Assembly: GCA_001557035.1 (NCBI GenBank)
Contig: LSKJ01000843.1
Location: forward strand, 1-5,555
Direction of reading: 5' to 3'
DNA length: 5,555 bases
From: Rhodospirillaceae bacterium CCH5-H10
Lineage (GTDB): Bacteria > Pseudomonadota > Alphaproteobacteria > Reyranellales > Reyranellaceae
Shown here in pieces: positions 1 to 5,555 of the stretch. The notes beneath the pieces are model-generated. The model was not told where the DNA came from. It searched no databases and saw nothing but the letters and a program-made list of their open reading frames with translations. Made by a program: the position numbers and the translations under genes. Within the stretch, counting starts at the first letter, position 1, and each line of letters starts with the position of its first letter.

Positions 1-1
1 C

Positions 2-115
2 TTGCCGAAAACTCCCGTGCTCAGCGGCCGCGATTACGCTCCGCAAGGAACTCAGTTCGAGGTTCATGATCGGACTGCCTACCGTGATGGAAAGAGTGGC
101 CAGTCCCCTTCATAG
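2..115 (+). CDS. possible C-terminal end of an unidentified protein (cut by left window edge)
   Basis: An open frame enters from the left edge and runs 37 codons to a TAG stop at 113-115. The residues look protein-like and polar, with a stretch reading DYAPQGTQFEVHDRTAYRDG followed by a Ser/Gly/Lys-rich end. There is no start codon context because the gene would begin outside the window. I do not recognise the family. Third-position G+C is only about half, so codon use gives little support, and a chance open frame of this length is possible. It points away from the DUF305 genes on the other strand, so it would converge with the minus-strand gene group. Confidence 0.3.
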   Translation: MPKTPVLSGRDYAPQGTQFEVHDRTAYRDGKSGQSPS

Positions 116-441
116 TTGATTAAATTTGGCTTGCTGTTTTCCACCAGCATAAATTTCCGCAATCTTTCGGACTCAGCTTTGCCACGTGATACGCATAGCG
201 ATCATACTTCAACCTACTGATCGCGTCGGGAGTTCTCGCAGAAGTAAAGGTCCTGTAGGTCTCGCGCTGGCAGCCAGTCCGTGGCAACTGTTCGAACTCG
301 GCCCTGAGGCGAAGACAATCGATCTACCCGCGGGTTGGTCAAATGCACCTATTTCATGGCCACGCCGATGGGCTTCAGCGCCTTCGCCAGCGCCTTGCAA
401 TCTCCAGCAAGGTGGCCCTGCAAATTACTTCAATAAGTAGC
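116..441. other. gene-poor stretch, no supported gene
   Basis: This 326-base stretch lies between the possible plus-strand gene tail and the stop of the minus-strand membrane DUF305 gene. Its left part (116-185) is AT-rich. Short open frames occur on both strands at 186-440 and 209-400, but neither has a ribosome site, a recognisable domain or a useful codon pattern. A 9-bp direct repeat, CAGCGCCTT, occurs at 376-384 and 388-396 (12-bp period). No clear terminator with a T-run was found after the minus-strand gene group. It may contain decayed coding sequence. Confidence 0.5.
376..396. repeat. short 9-bp direct repeat, 12-bp period
   Basis: CAGCGCCTT appears at 376-384 and again at 388-396, separated by three bases. 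On the minus strand it lies in a 24-codon open frame (349-423) and reads as a Lys-Ala-Leu repeat (KALAKAL). That frame is closed upstream by a TGA at 430-432 and has no ribosome site. The repeat is certain as sequence. Its meaning is unknown and it may be chance. Confidence 0.4.
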
Positions 442-867
442 TCATTTAGCGCTTTGCAGCAGCGATTTCATCTGCGCGATCTCCTGCTGCTGGCTGGAAA
501 TGATGCCCGCACAGAGTTTCTGAATCTCAGGAGAGCTCAGCGATGATTCGTTACACATCAAAATTGCGCCGGCGTGATGTGGAATCATTGAGCGAAGGAA
601 CTGGTCGTTTCCTATTCCTACCTGTTCGCGAATACCGAACCAACAAAGGACTCCCAAGAGCAAACTTACTGCAACGATCATCGTGTTGAGGCGCCAATCG
701 GCGTACATGCCTCGCATCACAAGCAATTCTATGAGTACCATCGGCGCAGTCATGAGCCCAGCCATGTAGACCTGATTGAGGTTCGAATAGACATTGGCGA
801 ACCGGTCGACCATGGCATACATGAGGGCATACATGGCCACGAACATGAGAGCGGTAATCATAGCCAA
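442..867 (-). CDS. membrane-anchored DUF305 protein (probable 5' frameshift)
   Basis: DUF305 proteins have a ferritin-like helical fold, and some bind copper. This one has three hydrophobic segments at residues about 3-20, 34-52 and 61-79 (counting from TTG at 867), then the DUF305 signature SMIPHHAG with H97 and H98, plus C105 and C119 that could help bind metal. The C-terminus is helical and rich in Gln and Lys. The start is uncertain. TTG at 865-867 would put the first residue inside the first membrane helix, with no ribosome site. Upstream in the same frame the codons read ERQHYIHL, as expected for this family's N-terminus, but no ATG, GTG or TTG is found there. An ATG at 929-931 overlaps the stop of the preceding gene by 11 bases but lies in another frame. 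Removing one base near 885-899 would join them into a protein of about 162 residues. The gene lies last in the minus-strand group. The family call is strong; the start and intactness are weak. Confidence 0.8.
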   Translation of the reverse strand: MAMITALMFVAMYALMYAMVDRFANVYSNLNQVYMAGLMTAPMVLIELLVMRGMYADWRLNTMIVAVSLLLGVLCWFGIREQVGIGNDQFLRSMIPHHAGAILMCNESSLSSPEIQKLCAGIISSQQQEIAQMKSLLQSAK

Positions 868-920
868 GTGGATGTAGTGCTGGCGCTCCGCGGCGGTGCT
901 TGTCGGGGCTGGCGGAAGTA

Positions 921-1292
921 CTACTTGCCATGTTTGGCCAACCAGGCGCTCAGCATGCCGATCTCCTTCTCTTGGTCTGCAATCATTTTCTCCGCTATCT
1001 TCTTGAGATCGGGATCCGTACCGAACTGTAGTTCGATCTTCGCCATGGCGACGGCAGCCTGATGGTGGGGGATCATATTTCGGGCGAAATCGACATCCGC
1101 CTGACCACTCAACGGCGCGTCGATGCCTTTCATGATGTCCATACGCACCCTTTTATAGGCCTCAATGACGGGCGCAGGCATGGGCGCCATGTTCGTCGTG
1201 CTTGTGCCGGTACTCCGATCCTGCGCGATCGCACCGCCGATCAATGAAGGAACGACGAGATGTATTGTGAGCAGCCACGCGCTGAACTTCAT
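921..1292 (-). CDS. exported DUF305 protein, probable periplasmic metal binder
   Basis: This 123-residue protein begins with a signal peptide: Lys at residue 2, a hydrophobic core at about 4-20, and a likely cleavage after Ala-Ile-Ala at 21-23. A short Thr/Met/Pro-rich linker follows, then a DUF305 domain at about 42-120. The domain carries the hallmark DFARNMIPHHQAAVAMAK, with H76 and H77, flanking D66, D68, M73 and M83, and a helical C-terminus ending in HGK. The start is fixed by AGGAGG at 1298-1303, five bases before ATG at 1290-1292. The frame stays open to 1400, but only this start gives the signal peptide. CopM of Synechocystis is a copper-binding periplasmic protein of the same domain family, so copper binding or buffering is a reasonable inference next to copA and csoR. 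Its stop overlaps an ATG (929-931) that probably belonged to the following membrane DUF305 gene. A gap of 146 bases separates it from the cyclase gene upstream, so it could have its own promoter. Confidence 0.88.
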   Translation of the reverse strand: MKFSAWLLTIHLVVPSLIGGAIAQDRSTGTSTTNMAPMPAPVIEAYKRVRMDIMKGIDAPLSGQADVDFARNMIPHHQAAVAMAKIELQFGTDPDLKKIAEKMIADQEKEIGMLSAWLAKHGK

Positions 1293-1297
1293 CTTTT

Positions 1298-1303
1298 CCT
1301 CCT
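1298..1303 (-). promoter_or_regulatory. ribosome binding site for the exported DUF305 gene
   Basis: The minus strand reads AGGAGG here, five bases before the ATG at 1290-1292. It is the strongest Shine-Dalgarno match in the window and decides the start against the longer open frame that reaches 1400. Confidence 0.85.
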
Positions 1304-1438
1304 GGGAGTGACGCGGGCATATACACATCGGATGACCGCCAGGGATTGAAAGAGCCTGCTCCTGCTGGGTTGCTCCGGCCGGGGCTTTTATTTCGTTCAT
1401 AAGAGCTGCACTGATTTAGCTGGGCCAGCGGAGACTAC

Positions 1439-2713
1439 CTACTGACTGGGCGCATACGGTCTCGAAAGGTAGGCAAGTCTCAGCTTTCCGCGTCTGCCAT
1501 TGATCTCGGCCGCCTCTTTCCAGATCCAATCAACGCTTGAGCGATAATGTGGAGCGTCGTCCAAAACGTCTTCCGAGATCACCAGCACTGCGTTGAGCGG
1601 CCGGCAGAGCCGCTCCAGACGCTCCGCGACATTTACCGCATCACCAAATACCGTGAACTCGGCGTGTCGACCGCTTTCCAGTACGCCGCCGACCACGGGC
1701 CCGGCATGCAAGCCAATTCCGGCCTCAACCGCAGTCTTGCCGTGTCTGACCCGCTCGTGGCTCCACTGCGCGAGCAGCGTGGTGAGCCTCAGGCCACACG
1801 CGATCGCCCGTGCCGCATCGTCCTCACCGGTTCGCGGGTGGCCAAATACCGCCATGACGCCATCTCCGATGAACTTGTCGACGGTACCGCCGTGCTCGAA
1901 GACGGCTTCCGTCACCAATTGACGATACTCCGAGAGCACTTCGGCGATGGCTTCAGGTTCTGAAGCTTCGCTGAGGAGAGTGAACGAGCGAAGATCTACG
2001 AACATCACGAGCGCGTGCCGACGGGCGAGAGTGAGATTCGTGAGGTCATCCTGGAGTTCTGCGACGACCCCCGGCGAGAAGAAGCGCGCCAGCATCTGGC
2101 GCCGTCGTTCGCTTCCAACCGCTTCGGCAAGCACCACATTGTGCTCCTTTATTAGCTGGTAGCAGACGAAAGCCGCGAATGCGAACGCGGCGGCGAGCGC
2201 TCCTTCGGCACCCAAAATCGGCCACTCACTTTCCGCCTTGGGGTGTAGACGAGCATGTACGGCGAGCGTGATGGCGAGCAACATCAGCCATCCGGTGAGC
2301 ACGACGGCCGAGAACAGGACAACGAGCCCCGGTCTCAGGCGCAAGGCCGCATGCGTCAACAGAAGGAAGCCGACGGCCAGTGACGGAGCCGTCAGGCTGT
2401 GATCGAATGCCTCACCCGGTGCGAAGAGGTGTGCGTGAAACAGGGCCACCACAAGCAAGGCGTCGATGATGACGAACGCGATCGTCGCCCAGACCGGACC
2501 AGTCCGCTTCAGGGCAAGGAGCAAGGCCACCATCGTCGCCAGGCCGTATCCACCGATCACCTGACCATGCACAAGAACGCTTTCGCCATGCTGGCTTGCT
2601 ATGAGATTGAGCACCAGCACCGTGAACACCAGAAGCCGCAGCCAGGCCGACCGCAGCTCGCGGCGCCATCGGCGCTCGTTCGTCGAAAGACCGGCTTCGT
2701 TCGTGGCCAGCAT
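1439..2713 (-). CDS. membrane class III adenylate cyclase
   Basis: The 424-residue protein makes cAMP from ATP. About six hydrophobic segments (26-41, 54-69, 74-97, 106-124, 130-152, 171-188) form an N-terminal membrane domain. A linker with the common cyclase motif ARFFSPGVVAEL (209-220) leads into the catalytic domain (about 233-418). Expected active-site residues are visible: metal-binding D240 (FVDLRSF) and D284 (KFIGDGVMAVFG), adenine-selecting K280 and T354 (EFTVFGDAVNVAERLE), and transition-state residues N361 and R365. K plus T fits a class IIIb adenylate rather than guanylate cyclase. All catalytic residues lie in one chain, as needed for a homodimer. No HAMP, CHASE or other named sensor domain is seen. 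The ATG at 2711-2713 is only 10 bases past the copA stop, with a weak GACGGA-like ribosome site, so co-transcription with copA is likely. Such a cyclase is unusual in a copper operon. Histidines sit in or near the membrane loops (42, 49, 93, 95, 105, 121), but copper sensing is speculation. Confidence 0.93.
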   Translation of the reverse strand: MLATNEAGLSTNERRWRRELRSAWLRLLVFTVLVLNLIASQHGESVLVHGQVIGGYGLATMVALLLALKRTGPVWATIAFVIIDALLVVALFHAHLFAPGEAFDHSLTAPSLAVGFLLLTHAALRLRPGLVVLFSAVVLTGWLMLLAITLAVHARLHPKAESEWPILGAEGALAAAFAFAAFVCYQLIKEHNVVLAEAVGSERRRQMLARFFSPGVVAELQDDLTNLTLARRHALVMFVDLRSFTLLSEASEPEAIAEVLSEYRQLVTEAVFEHGGTVDKFIGDGVMAVFGHPRTGEDDAARAIACGLRLTTLLAQWSHERVRHGKTAVEAGIGLHAGPVVGGVLESGRHAEFTVFGDAVNVAERLERLCRPLNAVLVISEDVLDDAPHYRSSVDWIWKEAAEINGRRGKLRLAYLSRPYAPSQ

Positions 2714-2723
2714 GTGCGGTCCG

Positions 2724-5075
2724 TCAGAGCCGGAAGGCCCTCAGACGCAGGGCATTGGCAATCACGCTGAACGAAGACAGTGCCATTGCTGCCGCAGCGA
2801 TGATGGGCGACAGGAGGATGCCGAAGGTGGGGTAGAGCACGCCTGCGGCGAGCGGGACGCCCGCGGCGTTGTACACAAACGCGAAGAAGAGGTTCTGGCG
2901 AATGTTGCGCATCGTCGCTTCGGACAGTCGTCGAGCCCGCACGATTCCCATCAGGTCTCCTTTGAGCAGCGTGACGCCCGCGCTCTCGATCGCGACGTCA
3001 GTGCCGGTCCCCATGGCGATACCGACATCGGCGGCCGCCAGCGCAGGCGCGTCGTTGACACCGTCTCCGGCCATGGCGACGACGCGGCCTTCCGTTCGCA
3101 ACTTCTCGATGACGGCGCTCTTTTGCTCGGGAAGCACATCCGCCTCGACGTCGGCGATGCCGAGCCTTCGCGCGACGGCGTCAGCCGTGGTGCGATTATC
3201 TCCGGTCAGCATGACGACCCGTATCTTTTCCGCAGCCAGGGCACGAATTGCCTCGGGTGTCGTCGCCTTGACCGGATCAGCAATGGCGAAGACCGCGGCC
3301 GGAGCCCCGTCGACGGCCAGGAAGATTGCCGTTGCCCCCTCGAGCCGCAAGCGCTCGGCGTCGGCCTGCAGGCTGCCAGGATCGACTCCGAGTTCCTTCA
3401 GGAATTTGGTATTGCCAAGCACGAGTTTGCGACCGTCAACCGTACCGGTCACTCCCTTTCCGGTGGGCGAGTCGAACTCGTTCACGCCGGACAAGGCAAT
3501 CTTGCGGTCGGCGGCTTCGTTTACGATCGCCATGGCGAGGGGATGTTCACTCGCTTTCTCGACGCTCGCTGCCAGGCCCAACACGGTCGCCTCCGCGAAG
3601 TCCTTTGTCGGGACGATCGCCACGACCTTCGGCTTGCCCTCGGTCAGCGTTCCCGTCTTGTCCACGACCAGCGTGTCGATGCGCTCCATCCGCTCGAGCG
3701 CCTCGGCATTCTTGATGAGGACACCGGCCTGCGCCCCGCGACCGACGCCCACCATGATCGACATCGGAGTGGCGAGGCCGAGGGCACAAGGGCAGGCGAT
3801 GATCAACACGGCGACGGCGGCCACCAGTCCGAAGGAGAACCGGGGTTCTGGTCCGAATATCGACCATGCGGCGAAGGCCGCGATCGAAACGGCGATGACT
3901 ACGGGTACGAAATAGCCGGAAACCTGGTCGGCTAGCCTCTGAATTGGCGCACGGCTTCGCTGCGCTTCAGCCACCATCTGGACAATGCGGGCCAGCATCG
4001 TGTCGCGACCGACCTTGTCAGCCCTCATGATAAGCGAGCCCGTCGAATTGAGCGTGCCGGCAATCAGGCCCGCGCCGGCTTCCTTGGTGACGGGCATTGA
4101 CTCGCCGGTGACCATGGACTCGTCGACCGCCGACCTTCCGGTCAAGACTTCACCATCGACCGGAATCTTCTCGCCTGGCCGGACGCGAAGGCGGTTCCCG
4201 ACGACGATCGAGTCGAGCGACACGGTCTCATCGGTCCCGTCTTCCTTGAGGCGTTGCGCCGTCTTGGGCGCAAGATCGAGCAGGGCTTTTATGGCACCGG
4301 AAGTTTGCGCACGCGCCCTCAGTTCGAGTACTTGCCCTACCAGGACCAGGACCGTTATGACGGCCGCGGCTTCGAAGTACACAGCCACCGATCCGTCCGA
4401 ACCACGGAACGCCCCAGGAAAGAGCTGCGGAGCGAGGGCCGCCAAGACGCTGTAAACCCAGGCCACACCGGTGCCGATGGCGATAAGGGTGAACATGTTG
4501 AGATTACGGGTGATGAGGGACTGCCAGCCCCGGACGAAGAAGGGCCAGCCGCACCACAGCACGACCGGCGTCGCCAGCACGAGTTGAATCCAGTTGGACC
4601 ACTTCTGACCGAGCAGCATGTGCAGCGAGGTGAGATGTCCTCCCATCTCGAGTGCAACAACAGGGAGGCTGAGCACCAGCCCGATCCACATGCGCCGCGA
4701 CATGTCGATCAGCTCGTGGTTCGGCCCGTCCTCCAAAGACACCTCGGCGGGTTCCAGTGCCATGCCGCAGATAGGGCAGCTCCCGGGGCCGATTTGACGG
4801 ATCTCGGGATGCATGGGGCATGTGAAGATCGTGCCGGGCGCGATGGAAGAGGCGGGCGCCGCCTCCTCGGGCCTCAAGTAGCGTTGCGGTTCGGTGGTGA
4901 ACTTCTGCAGGCACTTGGGATTGCAGAAATAGTAGGTTTGCCCCTCGTGCAAGGCCGTATGCTTGGCCGTCGCAATCTTCACCTTCATGCCGCAGACGGG
5001 GTCCGTCGCAATATCTTGGCTGGCTCTATGATGTTGGTGAGCGGCGCTCCCGCCGTTGCAGCAATCGTGTTTCAT
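2724..5075 (-). CDS. copA: copper-exporting P1B-type ATPase with YHS and heavy-metal-binding N-terminus
   Basis: This 783-residue inner-membrane pump uses ATP to move Cu(I) out of the cytoplasm. In order: a Cys/His-rich start (HDCC, HQHH; residues 3-16), a YHS domain (about 24-68, DPVCGM and YYFCNPKC), a heavy-metal-binding motif (83-109, CPMHPEI through [10 protein letters not shown], with C86, H89, C100, C103), then eight membrane segments. Catalytic signatures are complete: TGES 323-326 (actuator), CPC 428-430 (ion site), phosphorylated D472 in DKTGT, H511-P512, TGDN 624-627 and GDGVND 670-675. Y735-N736 and M764-xx-S767-S768 complete the Cu(I) pattern (P1B-1). The usual GMTCxxC HMA domain is absent, its place taken by YHS plus the second motif. 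The ATG at 5073-5075 is chosen because it precedes the whole Cys/His-rich leader; the frame stays open upstream but would run through the promoter and csoR. The ribosome site is poor and the predicted leader very short. It is divergent from csoR, 38 bp away, and followed after 10 bp by the cyclase. Silver transport is also possible. Confidence 0.96.
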   Translation of the reverse strand: MKHDCCNGGSAAHQHHRASQDIATDPVCGMKVKIATAKHTALHEGQTYYFCNPKCLQKFTTEPQRYLRPEEAAPASSIAPGTIFTCPMHPEIRQIGPGSCPICGMALEPAEVSLEDGPNHELIDMSRRMWIGLVLSLPVVALEMGGHLTSLHMLLGQKWSNWIQLVLATPVVLWCGWPFFVRGWQSLITRNLNMFTLIAIGTGVAWVYSVLAALAPQLFPGAFRGSDGSVAVYFEAAAVITVLVLVGQVLELRARAQTSGAIKALLDLAPKTAQRLKEDGTDETVSLDSIVVGNRLRVRPGEKIPVDGEVLTGRSAVDESMVTGESMPVTKEAGAGLIAGTLNSTGSLIMRADKVGRDTMLARIVQMVAEAQRSRAPIQRLADQVSGYFVPVVIAVSIAAFAAWSIFGPEPRFSFGLVAAVAVLIIACPCALGLATPMSIMVGVGRGAQAGVLIKNAEALERMERIDTLVVDKTGTLTEGKPKVVAIVPTKDFAEATVLGLAASVEKASEHPLAMAIVNEAADRKIALSGVNEFDSPTGKGVTGTVDGRKLVLGNTKFLKELGVDPGSLQADAERLRLEGATAIFLAVDGAPAAVFAIADPVKATTPEAIRALAAEKIRVVMLTGDNRTTADAVARRLGIADVEADVLPEQKSAVIEKLRTEGRVVAMAGDGVNDAPALAAADVGIAMGTGTDVAIESAGVTLLKGDLMGIVRARRLSEATMRNIRQNLFFAFVYNAAGVPLAAGVLYPTFGILLSPIIAAAAMALSSFSVIANALRLRAFRL

Positions 5076-5078
5076 GAC

Positions 5079-5107
5079 TTGCCATGTATACTGTACGGGG
5101 GTATAGT
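5079..5107 (+). promoter_or_regulatory. csoR promoter, predicted leaderless
   Basis: TTGCCA at 5079-5084 and TATAGT at 5102-5107 are separated by exactly 17 bases; each hexamer matches the sigma-70 consensus at five of six positions. Transcription should start about 6-8 bases after the -10 box, which falls on or next to the A of the csoR ATG at 5114. The mRNA would then have little or no leader. The spacer contains the proposed CsoR operator, so the bound repressor would block RNA polymerase. Confidence 0.65.
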
Positions 5108-5111
5108 GCAA
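5085..5111 (-). promoter_or_regulatory. copA promoter, facing and overlapping the csoR promoter
   Basis: On the minus strand TTGCAC (5111-5106) serves as a -35 box and TATACA (5090-5085) as a -10 box. The spacer is 15 bases, shorter than ideal, so this call is weaker than the csoR promoter. The predicted start lies about 1-3 bases before the copA ATG at 5075, giving an almost leaderless mRNA. The hexamers are interleaved with those of csoR on the opposite strand. Confidence 0.45.
5087..5105. promoter_or_regulatory. probable CsoR operator
   Basis: The sequence TATAC-TGTACGGGG-GTATA has perfect 5-bp inverted arms (5087-5091 and 5101-5105) around a G-rich centre. Known CsoR operators are imperfect G/C-tract palindromes with flanking TA, of the type TACCC(n)GGGGGTA, and TACGGGGGTA here matches that right half closely. 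The left half lacks the C-tract. The site lies inside the spacer of both divergent promoters and next to csoR, which is the expected place for autoregulation and copA control. Confidence 0.7.
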
Positions 5112-5113
5112 GT

Positions 5114-5389
5114 ATGAAGGACAAATTGAAGAAGTCGCAACTAGCCCGCCTTGGCCGTATTGAGGGCCAGGTCCGCGGGATCGCTCGCATGATCGAGGAA
5201 GGGCGCTATTGCATCGATGTATTGACCCAGGTCCGCGCCGTGCGCGCCGCCTTGAACAAGGTTGAGCAGGAAACGCTCGGGGATCACCTTGAACACTGCG
5301 TCGCTCATGCATTCCACGCCGGTTCGGAGAAGGACCGAAAGGCGAAGATCGAAGAGATTCTTGAAGTCCTCGACAGCCGACGCAGCTGA
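5114..5389 (+). CDS. csoR: copper-sensing repressor CsoR
   Basis: This 91-residue all-helical protein belongs to the CsoR/RcnR (DUF156) family, which binds operator DNA without metal and lets go when Cu(I) binds. The Cu(I) ligands are visible as C33, H58 and C62. Their spacing (25, then 4 residues) equals that of C36-H61-C65 in Mycobacterium tuberculosis CsoR, and it separates this protein from nickel/cobalt RcnR and formaldehyde FrmR, which lack that Cys-His-Cys set. Family landmarks include [20 protein letters not shown] at 12-31 (DNA-contacting helix) and a charged C-terminal helix. The ATG at 5114-5116 is preferred over an in-frame ATG at 5084 because the latter lies inside the promoter and operator. 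There is no good Shine-Dalgarno sequence, in keeping with a leaderless mRNA. It is divergent from copA and probably represses both itself and the copA group. The length is normal for the family. Confidence 0.93.
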   Translation: MKDKLKKSQLARLGRIEGQVRGIARMIEEGRYCIDVLTQVRAVRAALNKVEQETLGDHLEHCVAHAFHAGSEKDRKAKIEEILEVLDSRRS

Positions 5390-5430
5390 TCGTCCGACTC
5401 CGCCGATTGACAACCCGCCAGCTCCTGCTC

Positions 5431-5555
5431 ATGTATGTGGCCATGATCGCCGCTCCTTCCCTGAGGAAGTTCGCACAGGCATTCCTGCTTGCGCTTGCGG
5501 CGTGGGTGCTTACCGCTGGTATTGCTTCGGCTCATGGTGGTCACGTGGGCTCGGA
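5431..5555 (+). CDS. N-terminal part of an exported protein (cut by right window edge)
   Basis: An open frame starts at ATG 5431-5433, or at an in-frame ATG at 5443-5445, and runs off the window after 41 codons. It shows a typical signal peptide: a positive n-region (LRKF), a hydrophobic core ([14 protein letters not shown]) and a small-residue cleavage site (Ala-Ser-Ala). The predicted mature protein begins HGGHVGS, which is His- and Gly-rich. Neither start has a clear ribosome site, so the exact start is open. The gene begins 41 bases after csoR on the same strand and may be co-transcribed with it. A periplasmic or outer-membrane copper-handling protein would fit the context, but there is too little sequence to name a family. 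Confidence 0.6.
   Translation, partial: MYVAMIAAPSLRKFAQAFLLALAAWVLTAGIASAHGGHVGS

Larger units (their letters stand above)
5077..5113. repeat. perfect 6-bp inverted repeat framing the divergent control region
   Basis: ACTTGC at 5077-5082 and GCAAGT at 5108-5113 are exact reverse complements, 25 bases apart. They supply the TTGC core of the -35 box on each strand, so the two promoters are near mirror images. The arms lie directly against the two start codons. The centre (5095) is one base off from that of the operator arms (5096). Confidence 0.7.

Noticed and set aside
131..156. TGCTG/CAGCA hairpin followed by TAAATTT as a terminator for the left-edge gene
   Set aside because: A five-pair stem with an eight-base loop and no real T-run is too weak to call.
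349..423. 24-codon minus-strand frame reading a Lys-Ala-Leu-rich peptide after the membrane DUF305 stop
   Set aside because: It is closed by a TGA just upstream, has only a TTG start and no ribosome site. It looks protein-like but is too short to call.
186..440. 84-codon plus-strand frame and a 63-codon minus-strand frame (209-400)
   Set aside because: No ribosome site, no recognised domain and no coding bias. Either could be remnant sequence, but neither can be supported as a gene.
1372..1389. GC-rich hairpin followed by TTTTATTT on the plus strand, like a terminator
   Set aside because: The stem is only five pairs including one G-T pair, and no plus-strand gene precedes it that would need terminating.
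1293..1400. Longer start for the exported DUF305 protein at 1400
   Set aside because: It would bury the signal peptide inside the protein and ignore the strong AGGAGG five bases before the ATG at 1292.
2601..3935. Long plus-strand open frames opposite copA, including one of 444 codons
   Set aside because: They are antisense to a fully recognisable ATPase. Their Arg/His/Asp-rich translations are typical of GC-rich shadow frames.
5084..5116. Earlier in-frame ATG for csoR at 5084 (10 extra residues)
   Set aside because: It lies upstream of the predicted -10 box and inside the operator, has no ribosome site, and the extra residues do not resemble a CsoR N-terminus.
5076..5444. Open frame extending copA upstream to 5444
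   Set aside because: The added 123 residues are Arg/Ser/Pro-rich with no domain, and they run antisense through csoR and the shared promoter region.

Overview
This window looks like part of a copper-resistance locus from a GC-rich Gram-negative bacterium. An alphaproteobacterium of the Rhizobiales type is my best guess, based on gene style only. The signs of a Gram-negative host are exported proteins with signal peptides, a P-type ATPase with a YHS plus heavy-metal-binding N-terminus, and a short CsoR. No rRNA, tRNA, CRISPR array, insertion sequence or plasmid-maintenance gene was seen.

Layout from left to right: (1) 1-115 holds the possible tail of a plus-strand gene entering from the left. 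(2) 116-441 has no gene I can support. (3) 442-867 (perhaps really starting at 931) and 921-1292, both minus strand, encode two different DUF305 proteins, one membrane-anchored and one exported. (4) 1439-2713, minus, is a six-helix membrane class III adenylate cyclase with its key catalytic residues present. (5) 2724-5075, minus, is a Cu(+)-type P1B ATPase (CopA). (6) 5076-5113 is a 38-bp divergent control region with overlapping face-to-face promoters and a CsoR-type operator. (7) 5114-5389, plus, is the copper sensor CsoR. (8) 5431-5555, plus, is the start of an exported protein cut off by the window edge.

Proposed working: CsoR sits on the shared control region and blocks both promoters until Cu(I) binds its Cys-His-Cys site. 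CopA then pumps Cu(I) out of the cytoplasm, and the DUF305 proteins may bind copper in the periplasm. The unusual member is the adenylate cyclase, which starts only 10 bp after the copA stop on the same strand. This suggests that copper stress is coupled to cAMP production. That link is inferred from gene order only.

Composition is uneven. Sampled 60-base lines in copA reach about 72% G+C, and cyclase lines are 57-65%. Lines in the two DUF305 genes are mostly 43-58%. The cluster may therefore have been assembled from parts of different origin. The membrane DUF305 gene also shows a probable one-base frameshift near its 5' end.
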